Assembly (NCBI RefSeq): GCF_014648295.1 | Contig: NZ_BMQV01000003.1 | Location: 102,401 to 166,400, forward strand | Source: Shewanella saliphila | GTDB taxonomy: Bacteria; Pseudomonadota; Gammaproteobacteria; Enterobacterales; Shewanellaceae | DNA: 64,000 bases | Reading direction: 5' to 3' | Shown: positions 55,015 through 64,000 of the stretch, one piece after another | Numbering within the stretch: the first letter of the stretch is position 1 | Layout: every line of letters starts with the position of its first letter | Position numbers and translations under genes: made by a program | Notes under the pieces: model-generated | Database searches by the model: none | What the model was told of the DNA's origin: nothing | The model's input: the letters and a program-made list of their open reading frames with translations, nothing else

Positions 55015-55599
55015 ATGTTTTTTATTCTATTGTTAATATTTGTACTTGTCCCGGTTGTGGAGCTCAACGTATTGATTGAAGTGGCCAGCTCTATTGGCTC
55101 ATGGACCACGGTCGGCTTGGTGTTATTTACTGCCGTTGTTGGAGTGTCATTAGTACGTAGTCAGGGCTTAAGCACGTTAATGACAGTACAACAAAAGCTT
55201 GCCCGCGGCGAAGCGCCAGGCCACGAGATTGTTGAAGGTATGATGTTAGCTGCTGCAGGTGTATTGTTACTTATCCCTGGGTTTGTGACCGACTTTATTG
55301 GCTTAATTTTATTAACCCCATTTACCCGCGCACCCATTGCGAAATATTTGTATAAGCGTATGCAACTGCGTGTGGTAGCTAACGGTGGCTTTAAAGGTGG
55401 TTTTGGCCCAGGGCAAAACCCGTTTGGTCAATCGGGCCCATTTAGCAACCAAAATCCGTTTGATCAAAACGGCAATACTTTTGATGGTGATTTTGAACGT
55501 AAAGACGAGCAACCACACAGCCATCATATAGAGCAAAACAAAAGCGACGATGACATTATTGATGTTGAGCCGCTAGACCCAAAAGATGACAAAAAATAA
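55015..55599 (+). CDS. fxsA: FxsA family inner-membrane protein
   Basis: A 194-residue protein. Residues 1-110 have three to four hydrophobic segments with the FxsA signatures PVVELNVLIEV, SLVRSQGLSTL and LLLIPGFVTDFIGLILL. The C-terminal 80 residues are Gly/Asn/Gln- and then Asp/Lys-rich, probably disordered. In E. coli FxsA relieves exclusion of phage T7 by the F plasmid PifA protein. It lies upstream of groESL in many gammaproteobacteria, as here with two genes on the other strand in between. Confidence 0.9.
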   Translation: MFFILLLIFVLVPVVELNVLIEVASSIGSWTTVGLVLFTAVVGVSLVRSQGLSTLMTVQQKLARGEAPGHEIVEGMMLAAAGVLLLIPGFVTDFIGLILLTPFTRAPIAKYLYKRMQLRVVANGGFKGGFGPGQNPFGQSGPFSNQNPFDQNGNTFDGDFERKDEQPHSHHIEQNKSDDDIIDVEPLDPKDDKK

Positions 55600-55613
55600 C
55601 CCTTTATCACAAT

Positions 55614-55651
55614 AAAAACAGCCGACTAATGCAATTTAGTCGGCTGTTTTT
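55614..55651. terminator. Bidirectional terminator between fxsA and the convergent small membrane gene
   Basis: Perfect 16-bp arms (core ACAGCCGACTAA) with a 6-nt loop and A/T runs on both sides. The right arm overlaps the last codons and stop of the convergent gene at 55636. Confidence 0.88.
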
Positions 55652-56001
55652 GTTTGTAACTGCTTATCTTGCTTAGCACCAAGCCAAAATGCGCTGGCGA
55701 TACTTAACACCCAATTGGCAATAAAAAACCAAGTGAGTTGCGATAACTCTGTCGATTGTGTGTCCAGTGCGACTTTAGAGACCTCGGCGTAAATAGAGTT
55801 TAAATCGTTAGCAATATTGCCCGCCAAAATTTGCTCGGCAATCACTTGCGCACGACTAATGAGATGGTTCATTAACAGTGCTATGCACACTACACTTACG
55901 CTAATAAATCCCCAACCGAGCCACTTTTTACCTAGCCAAAGTTGGCCACTTCCAGGGCAAATAATCGCAGACATTAATGCGGCATAAATGGATTTTTTCA
56001 T
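55636..56001 (-). CDS. Small membrane protein of unknown function
   Basis: A 121-residue protein with hydrophobic segments at about 5-17, 28-46 and 92-108, and the Gly-rich opening ALMSAIICPGSGQLWLGKKWLGW. The PGSGQ(L/F)xLGK motif recalls TM2-domain/DUF5683-type membrane proteins, but I cannot name a family with confidence. Its stop codon lies inside the terminator shared with fxsA. Confidence 0.6.
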   Translation of the reverse strand: MKKSIYAALMSAIICPGSGQLWLGKKWLGWGFISVSVVCIALLMNHLISRAQVIAEQILAGNIANDLNSIYAEVSKVALDTQSTELSQLTWFFIANWVLSIASAFWLGAKQDKQLQTKTAD

Positions 56002-56138
56002 TGTAGATGACTGATGATTTTGGCTTGAAACGGTAAATAATATTAACTCATCGACCGCACCTAAAGGTAATGTTTGCCAAAAGATTAATCAAAAATTAAT
56101 CTGCTTTGTAAAATCGCTAAAGCGTTAAAGGATTGCCA

Positions 56139-57602
56139 TTAATCAATGATGTTATTTGCCGAGGGTTTAGCGGCGGCTGTGCGAGAAAGGTGGTTATGCT
56201 GCTCATTGTTGGCATCATAATCTGGGGTGTCTTGGTTTTTGTCACTGTAGGGTACAGTGTGCTTAATGTCGTTTGGTTCGCTAATTTTTGTGGCCAAGTA
56301 ATAGCAAGCAATACCCATTAACGTATTAGTGATTGGCAGAGCCAGTAAAACCCCTTTAATACCACCGATATAAGCACCCAATGCCGCAAATGGCAGCATT
56401 AATAACATTAACCGGCAAAGGTTGATCACTAACGAACTCATTGGGCGGTGATAGGCATTTAAGCTGGTGGCAAAAATAATCACAATACCTAAAGGGCCAT
56501 AAGCTGCTGGCAATACCATGACATAAAAACTCAACCAATCAATCACTAGTGGGTCATTGGTAAACAGTTGTGCAATGGCTGTGGCATTAAAATACAGCGG
56601 AATAAATAACAGGGTTTGAAACACAAATACAAACTGCAGCGACATCAATAAAGCTTTTTTAGCGCGCTCGGGTTGGTTTGCGCCTAAGTTTTGCGCAATA
56701 AACGGCATTAAACTCGACGATAAAGCAATCACCACGATGAGTAACACCGACTCTAAACGCGTCCCCGCGCCAAATGCAGCCACCCCAGATTGATCAATAC
56801 GCGCCAACATGGCCATAATCACCCCATTAGCAATTGGGTTAATCACATTCATTAATGCTGCTGGGCGTGCAATATGGGCCAGGGCTTTCCAGTGTAAAAT
56901 CAGCCGGCCAATGTCAAAGCTGGCAAATACAACTAACTTACGTTTAATAATGATCAAATATCCGGCTAACGACATCGCCACAACCCAAGACAGTGTGGTG
57001 GCAATGGCAGCGCCTTGAATTTCTAAACGTGGAAATGGCCCAATACCAAAAATGAGCAACGGGTCGAGCACTAAATTGACCACCGCTGCAATCATCATAA
57101 TTTTAGCCGGTGTTCGCGTGTCGCCAGTGGCGCGTAATCCCTGGTTGCTAACCATTAATAATACTAGGGCTGGTGCGCCTAAGTACCAGTACCACATATA
57201 GTCGTTAATTAATGGCAGGCTAGCTTCGTTAGCGCCGAGTAAACTAAAAATGGGTTCAATAAACACACAGCCGAGAATCGATAAGCCCCAAATAATCAGT
57301 AATGTCATGCACAACGCATCAAACAAAAATACTTTTGATTCGGGTGCATGGCCGCTACCAATTAAGCGCCCGAGATTAGTCGAAACCCCTACGCCTAAAC
57401 CAATACCAATACTCGAAATAACTAAGGTCACCGGAAAGGTAAAACTCACAGCTGCTAAAGGTTCGGTACCCAACTTACTGATAAAAAACACGTCTACTAG
57501 ACTGCCCCCCAGAATGGTCATAATTCCAATCAGGTTAGGCAAGGTCATATTAAGCAGCACACGACCAATTGGCCCGCTGAGCAACCCGTGTCTGTCTTTC
57601 AT
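56139..57602 (-). CDS. MATE-family multidrug/Na+ antiporter
   Basis: Inner-membrane efflux protein of 487 residues with twelve hydrophobic segments in two similar halves. The opening PNLIGIMTILGGSLVDVFFISKLG and the GLRATGDTRTPAKIM loop are typical of the MATE (MatE) family. The last 45 residues are polar (Asn/Asp/Gln-rich) and lack family character. Substrate unknown. Confidence 0.9.
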   Translation of the reverse strand: MKDRHGLLSGPIGRVLLNMTLPNLIGIMTILGGSLVDVFFISKLGTEPLAAVSFTFPVTLVISSIGIGLGVGVSTNLGRLIGSGHAPESKVFLFDALCMTLLIIWGLSILGCVFIEPIFSLLGANEASLPLINDYMWYWYLGAPALVLLMVSNQGLRATGDTRTPAKIMMIAAVVNLVLDPLLIFGIGPFPRLEIQGAAIATTLSWVVAMSLAGYLIIIKRKLVVFASFDIGRLILHWKALAHIARPAALMNVINPIANGVIMAMLARIDQSGVAAFGAGTRLESVLLIVVIALSSSLMPFIAQNLGANQPERAKKALLMSLQFVFVFQTLLFIPLYFNATAIAQLFTNDPLVIDWLSFYVMVLPAAYGPLGIVIIFATSLNAYHRPMSSLVINLCRLMLLMLPFAALGAYIGGIKGVLLALPITNTLMGIACYYLATKISEPNDIKHTVPYSDKNQDTPDYDANNEQHNHLSRTAAAKPSANNIID

Positions 57603-57708
57603 CTATTCTCAGGTGTTTGAATACGTTTAAAGGAGGCGAATTCTATCAGTATTAGTAAAGTTTTAATAAAACAGACTTAAAAAAAGTGTAGTTTTTTTTT
57701 TAATTCCC

Positions 57709-57737
57709 CTTGGATCTGTGATCAACTACCCCCATAT
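57709..57737 (+). promoter_or_regulatory. Sigma32 heat-shock promoter of groESL
   Basis: CTTGGAT (57709-57715), a 14-nt spacer and CCCCATAT (57730-57737) match the sigma32 consensus CTTGAAA-N13/15-CCCCATNT. It lies 83 bp before groES. No CIRCE element was seen. Confidence 0.85.
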
Positions 57738-57748
57738 CACATGCATCG

Positions 57749-57767
57749 AAGGGAAAATCCCTTTTTT
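57749..57767 (+). other. Terminator-like hairpin in the groESL leader
   Basis: AAGGGA-AAA-TCCCTT followed by TTTT just after the predicted sigma32 start site. The stem is only six pairs, so it may be a 5' stabilising hairpin rather than an attenuator. Confidence 0.35.
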
Positions 57768-57819
57768 GTTAGTCAATAGCCTCGTTTTTTGGGCATCACA
57801 TCATTAGGAGAGTTCATAG

Positions 57820-58110
57820 ATGAATATTCGTCCATTACATGACCGCGTTATCGTTAAACGTTTAGAAGTTGAATCTAAATCTGCAGGCGGTATCGTGCTT
57901 ACAGGCAGCGCTGCAGAGAAATCAACTCGCGGTAAAATTCTTGCTGTAGGCAATGGTCGTATTTCAGAAAACGGCACTGTTACTCCACTTGACGTTAAAG
58001 TGGGCGACGTTGTGATCTTCAATGAAGGTTATGGCGTGAAAAAAGAAAAAATTGACGGTGAAGAAGTATTAATCCTGTCAGAAGCTGACCTGATGGCAGT
58101 TGTAGGCTAA
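57820..58110 (+). CDS. groES: Co-chaperonin GroES
   Basis: A 96-residue ring-forming lid of the GroEL folding chamber. It opens [16 protein letters not shown], has the mobile loop [16 protein letters not shown], and ends [14 protein letters not shown], all standard. GGAGAG precedes the ATG. It is 58 bp upstream of groEL under the sigma32 promoter at 57709. Confidence 0.98.
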   Translation: MNIRPLHDRVIVKRLEVESKSAGGIVLTGSAAEKSTRGKILAVGNGRISENGTVTPLDVKVGDVVIFNEGYGVKKEKIDGEEVLILSEADLMAVVG

Positions 58111-58141
58111 GCCTCGTCCATCAACTCGACTTTCCAATTAA

Positions 58142-59809
<1,668 letters not shown>

Positions 59810-60213
59810 TCTAGCTGGTCTAAATCGGTGATAACTGCGTTGCTTCACCACTCGTTTATGAGAAACTAAACGTCTTGGTAAAGCGCCTTGTTCTCACACG
59901 ATTTATCCTGCGCTATATGCATTGTATGCTGGTCTAAAGCCTAAAAGCTTAAAGCCAAACTTCTTGTAAAAGAAAAGAGAAAGCCCCGATACTTAACCGT
60001 ATCGGGGCTTTTTGTTTCTAGCTGGTTAAAATCAGTTATAGCGGCGTTACTTTGCCACTCACGTAGAAAAACACTACGCTTCGTGACAAAAAGCCTTGCT
60101 CTAAGCTGATTTTTCCTGCGCTAGATGCATTGTATGTTGGTCTAAAGCCTAAAAGCTTAAAGCCAAACTTCTTGTAAAAGAATTGAGAAAGCCTCGATAC
60201 TATCTATATTGGG
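59810..60213 (+). repeat. Imperfect tandem repeat of about 208 bp downstream of groEL
   Basis: Copy 1 (about 59810-60016) and copy 2 (about 60017-60213) both start TCTAGCTGG. They share GCATTGTATG (59919 and 60127), GGTCTAAAGCCTAAAAGC and AGCCAAACTTCTTGTAAAAG at a spacing of 207-208 bp. The middle parts have diverged. Copy 1 contains the intact groESL terminator; copy 2 carries a decayed version. No ORF is conserved between copies. The rest of this 458-bp gap (60214-60267) shows nothing. Confidence 0.85.
59981..60013 (+). terminator. groESL terminator
   Basis: Perfect 12-bp stem AAGCCCCGATAC / GTATCGGGGCTT with a 6-nt loop and a T-tract, 172 bp after the groEL stop. Confidence 0.9.
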
Positions 60214-60267
60214 TGTTTAATATTTGTGATTTTGGGAGAGTTTAAGAGCAGATTTACTCATGCTCAT

Positions 60268-61212
60268 TTACTCAGATTTGTATTTAATCGCCCAGTAGCT
60301 TTCCCAATGGATGTTGCTTTTCCAGAGGTCATAAAACATAAATGCCATAAAAAGAGTTAGCATTATTATGCATGAGGTTAGGTGTACTGATTTGGTATTC
60401 TCAAATTCATGGTGTTGTGATGCTACAAATAACATTAAATTATTATTTTCTAATAATTCGCTGTTGACGATATTTTTTAATGCATTGAGATAACCACTAT
60501 TTTCGAAAGCAAAATCACTTTTTTTGAAGTATTTGACGTTTTTCAACGATGTATTTTGGCAATTATCAATACTTTCTTTAATGTGGCTATCTACCTCATC
60601 GCTGGCAAATTTTACCGCTTTATCGACTGAAAAAGGATAGTTGAAACCAGCCCAAAGATTGCTGTTGTTTGTTAATTTAATTACGCAAAATACATCTATT
60701 GCTTTGCTATACTTTTGTGATGGATTCGATTGAACTTGTATAGCTTTGGGGCCAGAAAAATCTGCAGTGTCTACTGTGAAATATATTGGCATCCCCTTTT
60801 CGTGCCATTGTGTTGGGTCATCTAATTGTGACAATGTTGATATGCCTAATGTACTAAATAGATAAGCTGATATAAGTAATACCATTTGAATACCAAAAAG
60901 TGACAGTGAAATGGCGTTTTTATATTGATATTTTTTAAACTCAAGAAATGACAATGGTATTTTCATCGAGCGAATTGAAATGGTCGCGATGATACCCGTT
61001 AGACAAAATAAGCTTACAATACCATTCCACTCAATCCACGTTAGATACGTTTGGTAAAAATGACTGCGGCTAAAAGACTCAGAAAAATATTGAGTAAATA
61101 GTAGAGAGCAGAGAAAAAAAGCTAGGCTAAATAAGCTTATCTTTAGCAAGCAAGGGATTAAAAAATATCTGAGCTTAATTTGATATGGTTTCATGTTTGG
61201 TGTTTTGGTCAA
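60268..61212 (-). CDS. Membrane protein of unknown function, third gene of the NERD-NYN operon
   Basis: A 314-residue protein with hydrophobic segments at about 18-40, 63-81, 100-122 and 282-299. The region between the third and fourth (about 125-275) is a soluble, probably periplasmic domain with no family I recognise. The start is taken as the TTG at 61210-61212, 4 bp after the NYN gene stop. An ATG at 61194 is the alternative. The tight spacing and common orientation make it an operon partner of the NYN and NERD genes. Base composition is AT-rich like other accessory genes here. Confidence 0.65.
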   Translation of the reverse strand: MTKTPNMKPYQIKLRYFLIPCLLKISLFSLAFFLCSLLFTQYFSESFSRSHFYQTYLTWIEWNGIVSLFCLTGIIATISIRSMKIPLSFLEFKKYQYKNAISLSLFGIQMVLLISAYLFSTLGISTLSQLDDPTQWHEKGMPIYFTVDTADFSGPKAIQVQSNPSQKYSKAIDVFCVIKLTNNSNLWAGFNYPFSVDKAVKFASDEVDSHIKESIDNCQNTSLKNVKYFKKSDFAFENSGYLNALKNIVNSELLENNNLMLFVASQHHEFENTKSVHLTSCIIMLTLFMAFMFYDLWKSNIHWESYWAIKYKSE

Positions 61213-61216
61213 ATCG

Positions 61217-61945
61217 TCATTTCCCTCTGCCGTTTACCGTTTTATGCCTTTTTTTGTCTTTTACCCAAATGACTGAGCCGTTGGTTTTTTTCATATCAAA
61301 AAGATCTATAGATGCGAATAAATCACTCAGCTTCTTGAAGCCATAATTACGTTGATCAAACGAGGCATGATTAGAAATATGAGTGCCTATAGGTCCTAAC
61401 ATTGCCCATCCGTCATCTTCCTCTACAGCTTCAATAGCTTGCCTCAATAAACTGATGAGCTTTGTGTTCTTGTTTAAGCTTTTAGTGGCTGTAGGTAATG
61501 GAATATCTTCACTTGGATCATCATCGAGAAATAAAAATCGAGAACAACTATTCACAAATGGCATAGGCGCTTTGCGCTCTCCAAATCCTATGATGGTTTT
61601 ACCATCAGCCAGCGCTCTAGTAACTAAGGGGGTAAAATCGCAATCTGATGAAACTAAACAAATAACATCTACATCTTTTGTATATAAAACATCCATAACA
61701 TCAATAACCAGTGCCATGTCTGTGGCGTTTTTACCTTTAGTTAAATCGAATTGCTGAATGGGTTGAATGGCATACTCATGTAGCGCATCTTCCCAAGTTT
61801 TTAAATTAGCGTTTTTCCAATTTCCGTATGCTTTACGTATATTTACCACACCATAGCGAGCAAGTTCTGATAACACTTTATCTATTTTCTTAGCTGGAGC
61901 ATTATCAGCATCAATAAATACTGCGATTTTATCCTTATCTTTCAT
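61217..61945 (-). CDS. NYN-domain putative ribonuclease with OST-HTH/LOTUS domain
   Basis: A 242-residue cytoplasmic protein. Residues about 7-145 are a NYN (PIN-like) nuclease domain with the acidic residues expected for metal binding: FIDADNAP, NATDMALVIDVMD and SSDCDFTPLV. Residues about 160-235 are an OST-HTH/LOTUS RNA-binding domain (DDGWAMLGPIGTHISN, YGFKKLSDLFASID). The combination is known in LabA-like/DUF88 proteins and predicts RNA binding and cleavage. AGGACG precedes the ATG. It is 34 bp downstream of the NERD gene and 4 bp upstream of the membrane-protein gene. Confidence 0.85.
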   Translation of the reverse strand: MKDKDKIAVFIDADNAPAKKIDKVLSELARYGVVNIRKAYGNWKNANLKTWEDALHEYAIQPIQQFDLTKGKNATDMALVIDVMDVLYTKDVDVICLVSSDCDFTPLVTRALADGKTIIGFGERKAPMPFVNSCSRFLFLDDDPSEDIPLPTATKSLNKNTKLISLLRQAIEAVEEDDGWAMLGPIGTHISNHASFDQRNYGFKKLSDLFASIDLFDMKKTNGSVIWVKDKKRHKTVNGRGK

Positions 61946-61979
61946 GTTGACGTCCTAGTCTGAGAATCAGAGTTAATAA

Positions 61980-63017
61980 TTAAATAATTCGCTTTTCAAA
62001 TCCGCAATCTACACAATTCAATGTGTAGGTTTCTTTGCGCTTGGTGACTTTGGTATTTTTACTCATGCAATGTGGGCAGGCTTGCTTCATTGCTGTGTTT
62101 TTACTGCATTGGTTGCAGTTGATGTAGTAACCGAATTTGCCATACATTGGTGTGTATTGTGTTGATTCGCCACAATGTTTACAGCTTAATATCGGGTGTT
62201 GCTCTGGTGTTAATGTGGCTACAGCTTGAGGCATTGCAGTATTGGATTGAGCTAGTTGATAAGTGGGTGCCGATGCTGTCTCCAACGCTAGTTCAAGCTC
62301 TGGTGTGTTTGCTATCGGTTGGATTTGCTTTCTTTCCACCGGAGCATGATTAGCTTGCTGAATATTTGAGTCGATATGTTGGCTAATAAGAAATTGGCCG
62401 ATTGAATCGAGTTCTTGTTGGTTGAAATCAGGACGGGTATCAGCGACATTCATCAAGCGGATTATTTTGTGTTTAAGATTCATGATGCTTTTGAGTTCAT
62501 CGACCAAAAATTCAGTTTTGAAAAGCTTGTCGGAAATCTCTTTGGGCATGGTTTTTCTGTCGATGACAGCATTACTGGATACCGCACATAAATAGTGCCA
62601 ACAACGTCCATTGAAACCTTGCTGCTTTATACCCAGTAACTTACTTAAAATCTCGCTCTTATGGTGTTTCAGCATTTCCTTTAACAAGGCTTGTTGCAGT
62701 TCTACTTGCTTAATGGGTGAGGGCATTCCAGCCCACTGGCTGTTATAGCTGCGTGTCCATTCACCCTGGTTGTTCACTTTAACGTGACCTTTTATGCTTT
62801 TTGATTCAATTAGCACGAAGCCGTAGGTATACACGATCAAATGATCGATTTGAGCTGTTTCATCATTAAAGCTGAATTTGAAGTCGTTGATAACCAGCAC
62901 TTCAGGATTGTCTTTAAATGCGCGGCGTAAGAAGAAAGCCACATCTTGTTCTTGTTTTTGACCGGCAATAGCCTGTGGAGTCGAGGTCGTTTGGAGTGAT
63001 TTAGTCTTGAGAATCAT
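61980..63017 (-). CDS. NERD-domain nuclease-like protein with C-terminal zinc ribbons
   Basis: A 345-residue protein. Residues about 20-130 are a NERD domain, a member of the restriction-endonuclease-like fold: ETAQIDHLIVYTYGFVLIES with catalytic-type Asp and the ExK in IESKSIKG. A linker rich in Gln/Pro/Ala follows. Two Cys4 modules lie at about 280-345 (CKHCG, CNQC, CPHC, CVDCGF). First gene of a three-gene operon with the NYN and membrane proteins. Substrate is unknown. Restriction-like folds with zinc ribbons suggest nucleic-acid targeting. Confidence 0.83.
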   Translation of the reverse strand: MILKTKSLQTTSTPQAIAGQKQEQDVAFFLRRAFKDNPEVLVINDFKFSFNDETAQIDHLIVYTYGFVLIESKSIKGHVKVNNQGEWTRSYNSQWAGMPSPIKQVELQQALLKEMLKHHKSEILSKLLGIKQQGFNGRCWHYLCAVSSNAVIDRKTMPKEISDKLFKTEFLVDELKSIMNLKHKIIRLMNVADTRPDFNQQELDSIGQFLISQHIDSNIQQANHAPVERKQIQPIANTPELELALETASAPTYQLAQSNTAMPQAVATLTPEQHPILSCKHCGESTQYTPMYGKFGYYINCNQCSKNTAMKQACPHCMSKNTKVTKRKETYTLNCVDCGFEKRII

Positions 63018-63143
63018 TTACCAACAGCATCCATTCATAACTTGATAATAATCAATCTCATAATATCTATTATATGGATAAAAAAGCCAGTGTTAAATTT
63101 AAAGCAGGTTTACTCTGCTCTATTTACCTGCCTACCTATTCAC

Positions 63144-63172
63144 TTGAATCATGCGCATATTATGCGCATAAT
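63144..63172 (+). promoter_or_regulatory. ParDE promoter with overlapping palindromic operator
   Basis: TTGAAT (63144-63149), a 17-nt spacer and CATAAT (63167-63172). The spacer and -10 contain ATGCGCAT twice (63151-63158 and 63162-63169, 11-bp period), and the second copy is inside the palindrome ATTATGCGCATAAT. Suited to repression by the ParD antitoxin or ParDE complex. Confidence 0.7.
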
Positions 63173-63201
63173 ATATTCAGTAAATGATTGGAGTGTTAAT
63201 A

Positions 63202-63483
63202 ATGAATATTACATTAGGCAAAGAGTTCGAAAGAAGGATTTCAGAGAAGATTTCTGAAGGCTTATATACCTCAGCGAGTGAGGTCATCCGCGATGGTCTT
63301 AGATTGTTATTTGAAAAAGACCTTGCTAAAAATCAACAGCTTGAGGTGTTACGTGAAGAGGTCGCTAAAGGCTTTGAACAGTTAGCTGCTGGTGAGCTGT
63401 CCAAGCACAATGTTATGGATATTTTTGAACAAGCTTCACAGTCTGTTGAGAAAACATCTACTGGTAAGGCTGACTATGCCTAG
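63202..63483 (+). CDS. parD: ParD-family antitoxin
   Basis: A 93-residue antitoxin. The N-terminal ribbon-helix-helix (MNITLGKEFERRISEKISEG, SASEVIRDGLRLL) should bind the operator at 63151-63172. The C-terminal part, acidic and flexible, would neutralise ParE. The ATG at 63202 has GGAG 9 nt upstream; a longer start at 63184 is less likely. It overlaps the toxin gene by 8 bp. Confidence 0.88.
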   Translation: MNITLGKEFERRISEKISEGLYTSASEVIRDGLRLLFEKDLAKNQQLEVLREEVAKGFEQLAAGELSKHNVMDIFEQASQSVEKTSTGKADYA

Positions 63484-63766
63484 CTATAGGTTAACTCCTT
63501 TAGCCGAAGAAGACTTATTCAACATAATTTCGTCAACCATTGAATCGTGGGGAAGTGCTCAGGCAAAGGTCTATGCCCAAACCATAGATGCGGCCTTATT
63601 GAAGCTTGCTCAATATCCTGATTTTGGCAGAGAAAGAAGTGATATTTACAATGGTGCTAAAAGCTTTCCAATAGAGAAGCACATTGTCTTTTATCAAATC
63701 AGTGATAATGGTATTGATGTCGCGCGTATTCTGCATCAACGCATGGACCCTTCCAAACATTTTTGA
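63476..63766 (+). CDS. parE: ParE/RelE-superfamily toxin
   Basis: A 96-residue toxin opening MPSYRLTPLAEEDLFNI, with the ParE features YPDFGRERSDI and a final VARILHQRMDP. ParE proteins poison DNA gyrase (family knowledge). The start lies inside the last codons of parD, and a longer frame to 63392 is out of keeping with the family. The 234 bp after it to the window end hold no feature I can support. Confidence 0.87.
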   Translation: MPSYRLTPLAEEDLFNIISSTIESWGSAQAKVYAQTIDAALLKLAQYPDFGRERSDIYNGAKSFPIEKHIVFYQISDNGIDVARILHQRMDPSKHF

Positions 63767-64000
63767 TGGTATTAGGGGATGGTTTATCATTCAATAACAA
63801 TTTGAGCTTGAGCAAACATCTGCCTCTCTCCACTGAGTTATGCTGCTATGTTCGAATAACCTCATCAAGTTATCCCTCATCACTAAATCCGATAATACAA
63901 AGCTGCTATTGATGAGTTGATACCAAATAACTTTGTCACTTTAGGTATTTTCTACCTCCATAAATACTTGATCATTACAGTTTGAGTGATGAGTCGCTAG

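Overview
This window looks like chromosome from a Shewanella-type marine gammaproteobacterium. The fumarate reductase at 26443-28233 is a periplasmic tetraheme flavocytochrome c (FccA) that I recognise as very close to that of Shewanella frigidimarina. The order deaD, M28 peptidase, uvrA, MFS transporter, ssb also matches the Shewanella core arrangement as I remember it. These assignments come from recall, not from a database search.

Layout. 1-7966: core genes deaD (cut by the window edge), a lipoprotein M28 peptidase, uvrA, a yajR-like MFS transporter and ssb. About 8040-19850: an AT-richer accessory island placed exactly between the ssb terminator and a second terminator beside hmp. Its left half is a six-gene, translationally coupled operon: three different tyrosine recombinases, two small coiled-coil proteins and a RecD2-like helicase, driven by a near-perfect sigma70 promoter. 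Its right half is cargo: a NADAR-family antitoxin, a DarT-family DNA ADP-ribosyltransferase and a TPR/LRR protein.

19911-26346: nitric oxide detoxification (hmp and divergent norR, with a near-consensus sigma54 promoter and three NorR-type sites between them), then several small conserved proteins of unknown function. 26443-31992: fccA, divergent from a two-component pair whose regulator is a degenerate sigma54-activator-like protein. Two identical-architecture palindromes lie between them. 32195-39925: a five-gene RND efflux operon with its own OmpR-type two-component system, and a direct-repeat box just upstream of the operon's -10. 40121-47867: SulP permease, M1 peptidase plus DUF6702 partner, a periplasmic binding protein, a PIG3-type quinone reductase and an acidic-tailed protein. 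47998-57602: galK-galM-DUF2391, a Kef-type antiporter, cutA-dsbD, fxsA and a MATE pump. 57709-60013: groESL with a clear sigma32 promoter, followed by a tandem repeat of about 208 bp.

60268-63766 looks like a second, smaller accessory patch. A co-oriented operon encodes a NERD nuclease-like protein with zinc ribbons, a NYN/LOTUS RNase-like protein and a membrane protein of unknown function. It is divergent from a ParDE toxin-antitoxin pair with a palindromic operator. The most promising places for new biology are the recombinase-trio island with its DarT/NADAR/TPR-LRR cargo, and the NERD-NYN-membrane operon.
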